Positions 27,401-36,832 are shown, numbered from the stretch's first letter. The stretch: 53,567 bases of DNA from an uncultured Pelagibacteraceae bacterium (GCA_902614655.1 CACMLX010000009.1:1-53567), one strand, 5' to 3'. The notes: a model not told the origin generated them from the sequence alone. Program-made: numbers and translations.

Positions 27401-28159
27401 ATGCTAAAAAAAAGAATCATACCCTGTTTAGATGTTGATCGAGGGAGAGTTGTCAAAGGTGTAAATTTTGTTGACTTAATTGATGCTGGCGATCCTGTTG
27501 AACAAGCAAAAATCTATAATTCTGAGGGAGCTGATGAACTATGCTTTCTAGATATAACTGCATCAAGTGACGATAGAGAAACCCTCTTTGAAGTTGTAAA
27601 AAAAACTGCTGAAAATTGTTTCATACCACTCACTGTAGGTGGAGGTGTCAGGACCATTGACGATATATCTCGTTTGCTTCACCATGGAGCAGATAAAGTG
27701 TCTATAAATACAGCTGCAGTTGAAAACATTGACCTGGTTGCAAAAGCGGCAAAGAAATATGGTTCCTCAACAATAGTTATAGCAGTAGATGCAAAAAAAA
27801 ATGGAGATAAAAGTTGGAATATATTTACCCATGGTGGAAGAAATCCCACAGATATTGATGCATTAGAATATTGCATTGAAGTAGCTAATTTAGGGGCTGG
27901 TGAGATATTATTAACTTCAATGGACAGAGATGGAACAAAAATTGGATTTGACAATGAATTATTGAGTACTGTCTCATCCTCTATTGATATTCCTGTTATT
28001 GCTTCAGGAGGCGTTGGAAACCTTGAGCACTTTGTTGAAGGGGTATTAAAGGGGGGAGCTAGCGCTCTATTAGCTGCCTCTATTTTTCATTTCGGAGAAT
28101 ATAGTATTAAAGATGTAAAAACATATCTTGCTGAACAAAATATAGCAGTTAGGATTTAA
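27401..28159 (+). CDS. hisF: Imidazole glycerol phosphate synthase, cyclase subunit
   Basis: 252 residues. Barrel enzyme that uses ammonia from HisH to form imidazole-glycerol phosphate and [25 protein letters not shown] contains catalytic Asp11. [34 protein letters not shown] and [11 protein letters not shown] are the other conserved loops. Follows hisA with one base between. Confidence 0.98.
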   Translation: MLKKRIIPCLDVDRGRVVKGVNFVDLIDAGDPVEQAKIYNSEGADELCFLDITASSDDRETLFEVVKKTAENCFIPLTVGGGVRTIDDISRLLHHGADKVSINTAAVENIDLVAKAAKKYGSSTIVIAVDAKKNGDKSWNIFTHGGRNPTDIDALEYCIEVANLGAGEILLTSMDRDGTKIGFDNELLSTVSSSIDIPVIASGGVGNLEHFVEGVLKGGASALLAASIFHFGEYSIKDVKTYLAEQNIAVRI

Positions 28160-28161
28160 TT

Positions 28162-28449
28162 ATGAAAGGTTATTGGGTAGTAAAAGTCAATGTGTTACAT
28201 CCGGACAAGCAAAAATTATATGCAGAGTATGCAACTGAGGCGGTCAAAAAATATAATGGTAAATTTTTAGTACGGGGTGGCGAACAAACAACTATGGAAG
28301 GTAAAGAGTTTAAAAGAAACGTCATAGTTGAGTATGAGACAATTGAAATAGCTAAACAGGCTTATAACTCAGAAGAATATCAAAATTCAAAAAAAATCTT
28401 GGGAGACGAAAAGGATAGAATTTTTGCAATTGTTGAGGGAGTGGAATGA
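28162..28449 (+). CDS. DUF1330 family protein
   Basis: 95 residues, a small ferredoxin-like (dimeric alpha/beta barrel) fold. Recognisable DUF1330 pattern: KGYWVVKVNVLHPDKQKLYAEYA, then GKFLVRGGEQTTMEG and RNVIVEYETIEIAKQAYNSEEYQ. Function unknown for the family. It lies between hisF (2 bp before) and hisE (4-bp overlap) in the his operon. This placement suggests co-expression but does not show a role in histidine synthesis. Confidence 0.9.
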   Translation: MKGYWVVKVNVLHPDKQKLYAEYATEAVKKYNGKFLVRGGEQTTMEGKEFKRNVIVEYETIEIAKQAYNSEEYQNSKKILGDEKDRIFAIVEGVE

Positions 28450-28757
28450 GCAGTAAAAAAATTGATGTATTAGCTCGGCTCTTTGATACAATTATTTCAC
28501 ATTCTAATGAAGACCCTTCAAAATCTTATACGGCAAAACTTATATCAGAAGGTAAAAGTAAATGTATAGAAAAGTTAAAAGAGGAGTCACTTGAAACTGT
28601 GGAGGCCGCTGAAGAAGATAATGTAGAGCAAATAATTTATGAATCGGCAGATCTTATTTATCATTTGTTAGTCATGTTGAAAAAATTTGATATTACTCCT
28701 GATCAAGTCTATGAAGAGTTAGAAAAAAGAGAGGGTAAAACAGGACTTAGAGATTAA
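28446..28757 (+). CDS. hisE: Phosphoribosyl-ATP pyrophosphatase
   Basis: 103 residues, all-alpha MazG-like fold. Hydrolyses PR-ATP to PR-AMP, step 2 of histidine synthesis. SYTAKLISEGKSKCIEKLKEESLETVEAA carries the conserved KxxEE metal site, and ESADLIYHLLVML gives the ExxD element. HisI is not fused. It overlaps DUF1330 by 4 bp, and its stop shares one base with the HIT gene start. Confidence 0.95.
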   Translation: MSSKKIDVLARLFDTIISHSNEDPSKSYTAKLISEGKSKCIEKLKEESLETVEAAEEDNVEQIIYESADLIYHLLVMLKKFDITPDQVYEELEKREGKTGLRD

Positions 28758-29146
28758 TGTCATATGATAAGGAAAATATTTTTGCTAAGATTTTAAGAGG
28801 TGAAATCCCTTGTGATAAAATTTATGAGGATGAATATGTCCTGTCATTCAAAGATATTCGTCCGCAAGCACCTTCACATGCCTTAGTAATTCCAAAAGGG
28901 GAATACATAGACATAAATGATTTTAGTGCGAATGCTTCGGACGAAGAAATAGTTGGTTTCAACCGGGCTATTTCAAACGTAGCAGATATGTTGGGTATAA
29001 GTGAAAAATCTGGAGGAGGAGGATACAGGCTCATTGCAAATGCTGGTAAGGATGCGCATCAAGAAGTACCTCACTTACACTTTCATTTACTCGCGGGAAG
29101 ACCATTGGGACCAATGGTATTTCCTGAAAAACCTGAATACAAATAA
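28757..29146 (+). CDS. HIT-family (HINT-type) nucleotide-binding protein
   Basis: 129 residues. The histidine triad HLHFH lies at residues 106-110 in VPHLHFHLLAGRPLGPM, the HINT arrangement. The N-terminus NIFAKILRGEIPCDKIYED and VLSFKDIRPQAPSHALVIPK match bacterial HINT hydrolases of purine nucleotide phosphoramidates. A HIT gene after hisE is common in alphaproteobacteria. It starts at ATG 28757, overlapping the hisE stop. Confidence 0.95.
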   Translation: MSYDKENIFAKILRGEIPCDKIYEDEYVLSFKDIRPQAPSHALVIPKGEYIDINDFSANASDEEIVGFNRAISNVADMLGISEKSGGGGYRLIANAGKDAHQEVPHLHFHLLAGRPLGPMVFPEKPEYK

Positions 29147-29151
29147 TCAAT

Positions 29152-29613
29152 ATGAGTGAAAAAATCTCAGATGCTGAACTCATCAAGCTGTTTAATAAGA
29201 ATAAATTATTCGATCTTTTTAATATGACTGTTCTAGAAATTGATACCACAGCTGGCAATATCAAAGTTGAGTTTGATATTGATAAAAAATATTGCAATCC
29301 TGCAGGTGACGTCCAAGGAGGTATTGTTAGTGGAATGGTAGATGATGCATCTGCATTAGCGTTTATATTTCAAAATCATTTCAAAAAAAGACCGCCAACA
29401 ATAGAACTGAAAACAAATTTTTTGTATCCAACTAAACCAGGGAAAGTTATTGGATATGGGCGAGTGGTGAAATCGGGAAAAAATATTGTATTCTTGGAGG
29501 GTAGATTGGAGCAAAACAATAGGACTGTTGTTACCTCAACATCAACTTGTGTAAGTGTTGATATGCCTCAGGTGAATTTTAAAAAAATGATTGGAGATAA
29601 TAATGAAAAATAA
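29152..29613 (+). CDS. PaaI-type hotdog thioesterase
   Basis: 153 residues, one hotdog domain. The conserved NPAGDVQGGIVSGMVDDASALA segment holds the glycine-rich turn and the acidic catalytic residue of PaaI/YdiI-like acyl-CoA thioesterases. TIELKTNFLYPTKPGKVIGYGRVVKSGKNIVFLEGRL forms the following strands. Substrate not predictable. It overlaps the next gene by 11 bp, so the thioesterase and oxidoreductase are probably made together. Confidence 0.88.
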   Translation: MSEKISDAELIKLFNKNKLFDLFNMTVLEIDTTAGNIKVEFDIDKKYCNPAGDVQGGIVSGMVDDASALAFIFQNHFKKRPPTIELKTNFLYPTKPGKVIGYGRVVKSGKNIVFLEGRLEQNNRTVVTSTSTCVSVDMPQVNFKKMIGDNNEK

Positions 29614-30610
29614 ACAATGGATCTTAAAAAAATTTCCAGTTGGTGAAATTAGTGAAGGGGACTTAGTTTTGGAGGAAAACGAAGTTCCCAGTCTTTCAGA
29701 TAGTCAAATATTAATAAGAAACATATATCTCTCTTTGGATCCTGCAAATCGCGGGTGGATGAGTGGACAAAAATCTTATGTTGATGCGATGCAAACTGGA
29801 GACACCATGAGAGGTGGTACAATAGGCATAATCGAAGAGAGTAAAAATGAAAAATTTAAAAAAGGTGAAATTGTGAACTGTATGGGTGGATGGCAGCAAT
29901 ACTGTGTAAGTGATGGAAAAGGAGTAAGGCAAATTCCTCAAGGAACAGGTTTTCCTCTTGATTGTTACATGAGTATTTTAGGAATGACTGGCCTAACAGC
30001 TTATTTTGGTTTGCTTGATATAACTGATCCACAACCCGGCGAAACTCTAGTTGTTTCTGCAGCAGCTGGCGCCGTTGGATCAATTGTATGTCAAATAGGA
30101 AAAATTAAAGGTTGCAGAGTAATAGGAATTGCAGGTTCAGACGCAAAATGTAAATGGCTTGTTGATGAACTAGGTATTGACTCTGCTACCAATTATAAGT
30201 CTGAAAATCTTAGACAAAAATTAAAAGAGACTTGTCCTGATGGTGTTGACATATATTTTGAAAATGTAGGCGGCAGCATTACTGAGGCAGTATTAACTCG
30301 CATGAATATCAATGGGAGAATAAGTCTTTGTGGTTTGATTTCAGGATATAATGCTGAGTCAATTGTTCCTGGGCCTGCTTGGGGAAATTTATTGATAAAG
30401 AGAATTAAGCTTAAAGGCTTTATTGTTTTTGATTACTTCAAAAGATATATGGAAGCCTACCAAGATATTACACAATGGTTAAAAGAAGACAAAATTAAGT
30501 ATAAAAATCATATTATTCCAGGGATTGAAAATGCGGGCACTGCAATCAAAAAGTTATTTTCTGGCGAAAACGAAGGTAAATTGATTATAAAAGTATCTGA
30601 AGAAAGCTAA
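29603..30610 (+). CDS. NADP-dependent oxidoreductase, zinc-less MDR (CurA / prostaglandin reductase-like)
   Basis: 335 residues from ATG 29603, chosen over an upstream TTG because GGAG lies seven bases before the ATG. YLSLDPANRGWM is the family N-terminal signature, and the Rossmann loop is VVSAAAGAVGSIVCQIGKIKGCRVIGIAGS. DIYFENVGGSITEAVL and RISLCGLISGYN complete the leukotriene B4 dehydrogenase-like pattern. It lacks zinc ligands and probably reduces an alpha,beta-unsaturated carbonyl using NADPH. Confidence 0.92.
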   Translation: MKNKQWILKKFPVGEISEGDLVLEENEVPSLSDSQILIRNIYLSLDPANRGWMSGQKSYVDAMQTGDTMRGGTIGIIEESKNEKFKKGEIVNCMGGWQQYCVSDGKGVRQIPQGTGFPLDCYMSILGMTGLTAYFGLLDITDPQPGETLVVSAAAGAVGSIVCQIGKIKGCRVIGIAGSDAKCKWLVDELGIDSATNYKSENLRQKLKETCPDGVDIYFENVGGSITEAVLTRMNINGRISLCGLISGYNAESIVPGPAWGNLLIKRIKLKGFIVFDYFKRYMEAYQDITQWLKEDKIKYKNHIIPGIENAGTAIKKLFSGENEGKLIIKVSEES

Positions 30611-30621
30611 CGCATAATTAC

Positions 30622-31605
30622 ATGAAAAAGATTCTTATCTTCAGTAATGGTGAACAAATTGGGGATGGAATATTAAAACTTCAAATTGTCCACCAGTTAA
30701 GGGAAAGATTCCCAACATCAGAAATCCATTGGATGACTGATACTATTTATACTGAATATAATTCCCGTTTAAAAAAATTCACTGAGCCATATATTGACAA
30801 AATTTGGGAGCAAGTAAACTTAAGCCCTTTTTTTTGGAAAAGAATATCTTCAAAATATGATCTTAGTAATATAAATTTTGATATAATCATTGATACACAA
30901 AAAGCAGTTTTACGCACCATTGCGTTGCGAAGAATTAAATGTTCAAAATTCATCTCCGCCTCTGCCAATTGGATGTTTTCAAACTATAAACCCAAGGACA
31001 AAAAATCAAAAAGGCAATTTTATGTAAATAATATTATTGAGATGCTTGATTTGGTATCAAGTTATAAAAAACAACAAGCATCATCTATAACAATTCCAAA
31101 AGAAATACTAAAAGAATTACAAGAAGTTTTCCAAGCAGATAAAAAGTATTTTGGTATTTCACTTGGCTCTAATACGCCAAAGAGGATATGGGAATACAAA
31201 AAATTCATAGATGTTGCTAAATATTTTGAAGCAAAAGGGTTTGAAATAGTTTTTTTTCTTGGCCCACAAGAGATTCATTTGAAGGAAGATATAATTAATC
31301 AAATTAAAAAACCAATGTTTCCTGAGGAGGAATTGTCTAATTTTCCGGGACTTGAAGTAGTAATGGGTGCTACAAAATATTTAAGTATGGCAATTACTAA
31401 TGATAGTGGCACTGGGCAAATGCTATCAACAAATCTATGTCCATTGCTGAAAATATGTGGTCCAACCAGCGCTGTTAAGTTTCTAAACGATCAATTTGAA
31501 AACATTCATTTTATTTCATCGGTCAAATTTGGTGGTAGTAATATTAATTTAATTTCAGCGGATGATGTTATAAAAGAATCAAATAAAATTTTACAATCCT
31601 CCTGA
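30622..31605 (+). CDS. Glycosyltransferase family 9 (heptosyltransferase-like)
   Basis: 327 residues. GT-B fold of the ADP-heptose:LPS heptosyltransferase family: ILIFSNGEQIGDGILKLQIVHQLRERFPTSEIHWMT at the N-terminus, FGISLGSNTPKRIWEYKKFIDVAKYF in the C-terminal nucleotide-sugar domain, then AITNDSGTGQMLSTNLCPLLKICGPTSAVKF. It probably adds a sugar to LPS core or another envelope glycan, but donor and acceptor are unknown. Starts 11 bp after the oxidoreductase and overlaps the convergent SDR gene by 15 bp. Confidence 0.86.
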   Translation: MKKILIFSNGEQIGDGILKLQIVHQLRERFPTSEIHWMTDTIYTEYNSRLKKFTEPYIDKIWEQVNLSPFFWKRISSKYDLSNINFDIIIDTQKAVLRTIALRRIKCSKFISASANWMFSNYKPKDKKSKRQFYVNNIIEMLDLVSSYKKQQASSITIPKEILKELQEVFQADKKYFGISLGSNTPKRIWEYKKFIDVAKYFEAKGFEIVFFLGPQEIHLKEDIINQIKKPMFPEEELSNFPGLEVVMGATKYLSMAITNDSGTGQMLSTNLCPLLKICGPTSAVKFLNDQFENIHFISSVKFGGSNINLISADDVIKESNKILQSS

Positions 31606-32442
31606 TCGTCTTTTGATTAATTGATCTAAGACTCTGTCGGGTAATAACATTGGAAGTGTCCAATACATCATTCTACTTGGCGTGATGGCATACCGTGTTT
31701 TCCTATTTGGATTATGAAGAGCATTAAATATTAATTTTCCAACTTCCTCAGCTGGAAAAGCTATCTTTTTGGCATTTTTCATTCTTTTAGGTATTCCTTT
31801 GGCTGCTTTTGCATAGTCGGTTTTTTTGAGGCTTTCTAAAAATTTTTTATCAATTTTATCAAAAATTTCACTTTTTATTGGGCCAGGTCCAATGATAACA
31901 ACATCAACTCCGTATCTCATTAATTCTCTTCTTAAACTATGACTTAACCCCTCTAATCCAAATTTAGATGCAGTATAGGCTCCAACGCCAGGCATTCCAA
32001 TTTTTCCAGAAATTGAACTTATATTAAAAATAACACCCTTCTTCGAACTATTATTTTTTTCCGCTCCACACAATGGTGCAAAATATTTTATTACTCTAAA
32101 TGCACCATTTAAATTAATATTAATTTGTTTTTCAAAATCTCTTACTCTTTGATGCAATAAGGGACCAGATATTGCTACACCTGCATTATTAACTAAAGCA
32201 AGAAGATTTGAACTCTTAAGATCTTTTTTCAAAAATGCGACAGCCTTTTTTAGCTGAGCTTCTTTTGTTACATCAAAGATTAGAGGAGTAAAATTATCTT
32301 TATAAATTTTTTTTAATCTTTTTGCATCTTTTGAATTACGAATACTTCCATAAACGTGGAAACCTTTTTTCACAAAATAACTAAGTGTTCCTAGTCCTAT
32401 ACCAGTAGAGACACCTGATATCATAATAGACTTTTCGCTCAT
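31591..32442 (-). CDS. Classical short-chain dehydrogenase/reductase
   Basis: 283 residues. The cofactor loop is ISGVSTGIGLGT (TGxxxGIG), ALVNNAG is at residues 82-88, the catalytic serine region is FNISSISGKIG, and Y156-x3-K160 lies in AYTASKFGLEGLSHSLRRELMRYGVDVVIIGPGPI. NAD(P)-dependent oxidoreductase with unknown substrate. A C-terminal extension of about 60 residues (PSRMMYWTLPMLLPDRVLDQLIKRR) may be membrane-associated. Overlaps the PfkB kinase gene by 4 bp. Confidence 0.9.
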   Translation of the reverse strand: MSEKSIMISGVSTGIGLGTLSYFVKKGFHVYGSIRNSKDAKRLKKIYKDNFTPLIFDVTKEAQLKKAVAFLKKDLKSSNLLALVNNAGVAISGPLLHQRVRDFEKQININLNGAFRVIKYFAPLCGAEKNNSSKKGVIFNISSISGKIGMPGVGAYTASKFGLEGLSHSLRRELMRYGVDVVIIGPGPIKSEIFDKIDKKFLESLKKTDYAKAAKGIPKRMKNAKKIAFPAEEVGKLIFNALHNPNRKTRYAITPSRMMYWTLPMLLPDRVLDQLIKRRSGGL

Positions 32443-33389
32443 AACCTTGCTCCGTAGATTTGAATTATTTTAGAGGCGAATGTTACACCTTCATTCCCAC
32501 ACTGTTCTAAATTTTCACTATTTATGTATCCAAGTAAGAAGCCTGCAGCAAATAAATCTCCTGCTCCGGTAGTGTCGACTAAATTTTCAATTTGCTGAGC
32601 TTTTATTTGTATAAGCTGATCTTTATTAACAATCATAGCACCTTTTTCGCCAAGTGTGATAGCGAATATTTTATCATGCTGACTTATAATCTTGAGACAA
32701 TCATCAAGGCTATCCTTCTGATAGAGAGATTTAATTTCCTCTTCATTTGCAAAAATTATGTCAGCTTCATTATTAACTAGATTTAAAAAACTTTCTCTAA
32801 ATCGTTCAATGCAAAAAACATCAGATACACTAAATGCAACTAATCTGCCTGCCCCTTTGGAAATTTTTATTGCTTTTTTAATCGCTTCTTGCGCATCATC
32901 AAGATCCCAAAGGTATCCCTCAAGATAAGTAATTTTTGACTGTGCTACAACATCTTCATTAATATCATTTGAGTTTAGCTTTTGAGAAATCCCTAAATAT
33001 GTACTCATTGTTCTTTGTGCATCTGGCGTTACCATTACTAGACATCTCCCAGTTTCGCTTTCATCTGATCGAGCCTTATTTGCAAAAATAACCTTTTCTT
33101 TTTCAAGACCCTGAATGAATGAATTTCCAATTTCGTCTTCGCCTACTTTGCCGATAAAAGCGGTTTTGATATTATTTTGAGCTAATGCAACAATAGAGTT
33201 TGCGACTGAGCCTCCAGAGACATTTGCTTTTATTTCAATTTTTTTTGATAGGAATTTAATAGTATCTAAATCTACAAGTGACATAAGCCCTTTTCTAAGT
33301 TCTTGTTGATTTATAAATTCATCATCGACATCGGTGATTACATCTACAATTGCATTACCTATACCTACAATGTCAAATTCTTGATTCAC
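32439..33389 (-). CDS. PfkB-family carbohydrate/adenosine kinase
   Basis: 316 residues from GTG 33389, which makes a 4-bp GTGA overlap with the upstream SDR stop and places the start just before EFDIVGIGNAIVDVI, as in relatives; a TTG five codons earlier is possible. Ribokinase fold with NVSGGSVANSIVALAQ near the N-terminus and the catalytic anion hole DTTGAGDLFAAGFLLGY near the C-terminus. The family includes adenosine kinases and sugar kinases in alphaproteobacteria, so the exact substrate is uncertain. Confidence 0.88.
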   Translation of the reverse strand: MNQEFDIVGIGNAIVDVITDVDDEFINQQELRKGLMSLVDLDTIKFLSKKIEIKANVSGGSVANSIVALAQNNIKTAFIGKVGEDEIGNSFIQGLEKEKVIFANKARSDESETGRCLVMVTPDAQRTMSTYLGISQKLNSNDINEDVVAQSKITYLEGYLWDLDDAQEAIKKAIKISKGAGRLVAFSVSDVFCIERFRESFLNLVNNEADIIFANEEEIKSLYQKDSLDDCLKIISQHDKIFAITLGEKGAMIVNKDQLIQIKAQQIENLVDTTGAGDLFAAGFLLGYINSENLEQCGNEGVTFASKIIQIYGARL

Positions 33390-34117
33390 CACGTTTCCAC
33401 CCAAGGGCGCAGATCTAACTCAAACGTCCACGCATTTTTCGGTTGATTATGTATCATCAAGTAGTTTTGTGCAATATCATCTGGCTTCATTAGGCCATCA
33501 ATTTTTTTCTTTTCTTTGACATACTCAGGAAAAAGCTTATTCACCCACGGTGTATCAATTGCTCCATCAACAATAACATGAGCCACATGAATACCTTTTG
33601 GCGCTAATTCTTTTGCCATACTTTGTGCTAGAGCTCTTTTAGCTTGTTTAGCACCTGAGAATGCAGCAAAACCCTCTTTACCTCTTATACTTGCTGTCGC
33701 ACCGGTAAATATGATTGTCCCTTTTTTTCTTGGTACCATTTTTCTTGTTACTTCTCTTCCCATTAGAAAAGCGCCAAAGGTTGCCATTTCCCATACTTTA
33801 TAATATTTTTTTGAGGTTGTTTCTAATATGTTGAAACGAATGTTGGCTCCAATGTTGTAAACAGCTACATTAATTTCACCAATCTCTGTTTCTATTTTAT
33901 TAATGAAATTAATAACATCTTCTTCTTTTCTTGCGTCTAAACTAAACGCGAAACACTCTCCGCCATTTTTTTCTATTTCTTCTTTTAGTGGCGATAATTG
34001 ATCTCCATTTCTTCTAGCAACTACAGTAATGAAGTTATTTTGTGCGAATATTCTTGCTACTGCAGAACCAAGGCTGTCACCTGCGCCGATAACTAGTGCT
34101 ACTTCTTTATTAATCAT
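33386..34117 (-). CDS. Short-chain dehydrogenase homologue lacking the catalytic tyrosine
   Basis: 243 residues from ATG 34117; a longer reading from TTG 34138 adds seven hydrophobic residues without support. The Rossmann loop is VIGAGDSLGSAVARIFA. The usual NNAG is replaced by YNIGANI, and the catalytic Y-x3-K is F153-x3-K157 in FAAFSGAKQAKRALAQS. MAKELAPKGIHVAHVIVDGAIDTPW is a conserved feature of this SDR subgroup. It may bind NAD(P) without classical catalysis or use another residue. Coupled to the PfkB kinase by GTGA. Confidence 0.88.
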   Translation of the reverse strand: MINKEVALVIGAGDSLGSAVARIFAQNNFITVVARRNGDQLSPLKEEIEKNGGECFAFSLDARKEEDVINFINKIETEIGEINVAVYNIGANIRFNILETTSKKYYKVWEMATFGAFLMGREVTRKMVPRKKGTIIFTGATASIRGKEGFAAFSGAKQAKRALAQSMAKELAPKGIHVAHVIVDGAIDTPWVNKLFPEYVKEKKKIDGLMKPDDIAQNYLMIHNQPKNAWTFELDLRPWVETW

Positions 34118-34176
34118 AATGAATAAAGTTATCAGCAAACAATAGACAGTTAAAGGTGTTTTATTTTTATAACCAA

Positions 34177-34830
34177 CTATGCCTTTTTTGTTTTAATAGG
34201 CTTTTTTCTATTTGGATAACAAGTCTTACATATTTTACACCCGATTCCAAAACAACTTCGAGCTTCACAATACTCCCGTCCATAAAATATTATTTGCAAA
34301 TGTAACTTGTTCCATAGTTTTTCAGGAAAAATTTTTTTTAAATCATGTTCGGTTTGCTTTACACTTTTGCCATTTGTTAACCCCCATCTTTGGGCAAGTC
34401 GATGAATATGAGTATCAACAGGAAATGCTGGGTGACCAAAACCTTGTGACATTACAACACTGGCTGTTTTATGTCCTACTCCAGGAAGTGCCTCTAGATC
34501 TTCAAAGGTTTCTGGAACCTCACCATCATAATTTTTCATTAATATTTTTGATAGCTTTGAGATAGCCTTTGATTTTTGTGGCGCAAGACCACAGGGTCTA
34601 ATAATATTATAAATGGTTTTGACTGACAGTTTCTCCATTTTAGCAGGATTATTTGCTTTCTTAAAAAGCAAAGGAGTTACTTCATTGACTCTTTTATCTG
34701 TACATTGCGCACTTAGAAGAACAGAAATTAATAATTCAAAGTTATTTTTATGATTTAGCGGAATTGGAGTTTTGGGATAAATTTTATTTAATATACTTAC
34801 AATTTTTTTTGCCTTATCAGCTCTCAACAT
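34177..34830 (-). CDS. nth: Endonuclease III
   Basis: 217 residues. DNA glycosylase/AP lyase for oxidised pyrimidines. The helix-hairpin-helix is EALPGVGHKTASVV with the catalytic lysine, and FPVDTHIHRLAQRWG gives the catalytic aspartate. The C-terminal iron-sulfur region has cysteines at 188, 193, 198, 201 and 204, not the C-x6-C-x2-C-x5-C spacing of E. coli Nth, so cluster ligation may differ. Lies 16 bp after dapB on the same strand. Confidence 0.94.
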   Translation of the reverse strand: MLRADKAKKIVSILNKIYPKTPIPLNHKNNFELLISVLLSAQCTDKRVNEVTPLLFKKANNPAKMEKLSVKTIYNIIRPCGLAPQKSKAISKLSKILMKNYDGEVPETFEDLEALPGVGHKTASVVMSQGFGHPAFPVDTHIHRLAQRWGLTNGKSVKQTEHDLKKIFPEKLWNKLHLQIIFYGREYCEARSCFGIGCKICKTCYPNRKKPIKTKKA

Positions 34831-34846
34831 TACGTTACTTTTTAAA

Positions 34847-35659
34847 TTATTTAATATTTAGGACATCCGACATTTCAAATAGGCCAGGTTTTTTATTCAT
34901 GCCCCATTTCACAGCCTGTATTGCTCCGTTAGCAAAAATACCCCTATCTTTTGCTTTGTGCTTAATAATTATATCCTCATCCTTACTCGAAAAAATAATT
35001 TCGTGATCGCCAATTACTTCACCTTTGCGAAAGGACGAGACTACAATTTTATCTTTAGTGCTTCTAGCTTTTGTGTTTAGACGAGAGACTTTTTTTATAT
35101 TTTCAAAATTTTTATTTTTACCCTCCGCAGCAGCCTGCCCCATCATTACTGCAGTGCCTGAAGGTGCGTCAATCTTATGTCGATGATGGGTTTCGTTTAT
35201 GATCATGTCAAAATCATTTCTTAAACTTGTTGAACTTATTTTAATTAATTTATTTATCAGGTTTATACCTAAACTCATATTACCTGATTTTATGATCGTT
35301 GCATGCTGCGCAGCGAGTTTAATTTTTTTTAACTGTGAACTATTAAAACCTGTAGTTCCAATTATATGTATTATTCTTGCTTGAGCTGCATATTTTGTAT
35401 GCACCATAGTTGCCTCAGGAGTTGTGAAGTCGATAACAGCGTCAGTTTTAGCAAATAATGGAATTATATTATCGGTGACTTTAATTTTTAATTCTTTTGT
35501 TTTAAGTAATCGTCCCAAATCTTTACCAATAGCTTTATGTCCGTTTCTTTCTGTCGCGCCATACAAAATAAGTGACTTATCTCTCAAAACTCTTTTAGCG
35601 ATTTGCATTCCCATGCGTCCGGTTACGCCGGTTATGACAACTTTTATTTTTTTCATCAA
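34847..35659 (-). CDS. dapB: 4-hydroxy-tetrahydrodipicolinate reductase
   Basis: 270 residues. Lysine/diaminopimelate synthesis, and therefore peptidoglycan. The cofactor loop is VVITGVTGRMGMQIAKRV; TPEATMVHTKYAAQ and GTTGFNSSQL follow. Catalysis and substrate binding are in ETHHRHKIDAPSGTAVMMG, with SGNMSLGINL before it. KPGLFEMSDVLNI is the typical C-terminus. Lies between nth and dnaJ on the minus strand. Confidence 0.97.
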   Translation of the reverse strand: MMKKIKVVITGVTGRMGMQIAKRVLRDKSLILYGATERNGHKAIGKDLGRLLKTKELKIKVTDNIIPLFAKTDAVIDFTTPEATMVHTKYAAQARIIHIIGTTGFNSSQLKKIKLAAQHATIIKSGNMSLGINLINKLIKISSTSLRNDFDMIINETHHRHKIDAPSGTAVMMGQAAAEGKNKNFENIKKVSRLNTKARSTKDKIVVSSFRKGEVIGDHEIIFSSKDEDIIIKHKAKDRGIFANGAIQAVKWGMNKKPGLFEMSDVLNIK

Positions 35660-35695
35660 TCTAAGATAATAGAAATAATTGAAAAAGTAAGTTTT

Positions 35696-36832
35696 TTAAG
35701 CTTTAGTTTTCCAAAAATCCCTAGCTTTTTTAAAAAATGCTGAGGCTAAAGGACTATCATTTTGATCACTGGTTTCTTGAAAGGATTTCAATATCTCAAT
35801 TTGCTTCTTATTTAAATTTACTGGTGTTTCAACTTTTGCCTGAATATACAAATCTCCTAAATAACCGTTTCGAACATTGGGCATTCCCTTTGATTTAAGC
35901 CTGAATTGGTCACCAGATTGAGTTCCTTGGGGTATTTTAAGCCTTGCTTTACCTCCGTCTATTGTTGGTATGTCAATAGCCCCGCCAACAGCTGCATCGA
36001 CCATGGAAACAGGCACTTCAGCAAATAAGTTTTCATTTTCACGCGCGAATATTTCATGCTCATTTACATTAACAAATATATACAAGTCTCCCTGCTGCCC
36101 TCCGTTCAGACCCGCTTCGCCCTCTCCAGATAGTCTTATTCTAGAGCCATCATCAACGCCTTTTGGTATTTTCACCATCAAACTTTTTGTTTTCTGCATT
36201 CTGCCAGATCCACCGCACTTCCTGCATGGATCTGAAATAGTTGAACCACTTCCTTGACAAGTTGGACAAGTTTGTTGAATTGAAAAAAAACCCTGCTGTG
36301 AGCGAATTTGTCCTCTTCCACCACATGTTTGACAAGTTACCGGTTGGCTTCCTGGAGATGCACCAGAACCTGAACAAGAATCGCATTGAACTTGAGTTGG
36401 AATCTTTACTTTAAATTTTTTTCCATTAAAAGCTTCTTCAAGACTAACAGTAATATCATATCTTAAGTCTGAGCCACGATTGTTTGATTTTCTTCTACGA
36501 TTTCCTCCACCACCAAAAAAAGATGAGTCTCCAAAAAAGTCTTCAAAAATATCCTGAAAAGCTGATGAATTAAAGTCAAAACCAAAACCTCCTTGGCCTG
36601 CATTACCATCAACCGCCGCATGACCAAATTGGTCGTAAGCTGATCGTTTTTCTTTATCATGAAGTATGGCGTAGGCTTCACTGGCCTCTTTGAACTTGAC
36701 TTCTGCATCTGCATCGCCCTGATTACGATCAGGGTGATATTTCATTGCTAATTTTCTGTAGGCTTTTTTTATCTCAGCATCATCGGCTGACTTGGAAACA
36801 CCAAGAACTTCATAATAGTCTCTTTTTGACAT
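35696..36832 (-). CDS. dnaJ: Chaperone DnaJ (Hsp40)
   Basis: 378 residues. Co-chaperone stimulating DnaK. The J domain has HPD at 33-35; a Gly/Phe-rich linker ([12 protein letters not shown]...) follows. The zinc-finger domain has four CxxCxGxG-type repeats ([32 protein letters not shown]), then the substrate-binding and dimerisation domains. Lies 12 bp after dnaK on the same strand. Confidence 0.98.
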   Translation of the reverse strand: MSKRDYYEVLGVSKSADDAEIKKAYRKLAMKYHPDRNQGDADAEVKFKEASEAYAILHDKEKRSAYDQFGHAAVDGNAGQGGFGFDFNSSAFQDIFEDFFGDSSFFGGGGNRRRKSNNRGSDLRYDITVSLEEAFNGKKFKVKIPTQVQCDSCSGSGASPGSQPVTCQTCGGRGQIRSQQGFFSIQQTCPTCQGSGSTISDPCRKCGGSGRMQKTKSLMVKIPKGVDDGSRIRLSGEGEAGLNGGQQGDLYIFVNVNEHEIFARENENLFAEVPVSMVDAAVGGAIDIPTIDGGKARLKIPQGTQSGDQFRLKSKGMPNVRNGYLGDLYIQAKVETPVNLNKKQIEILKSFQETSDQNDSPLASAFFKKARDFWKTKA

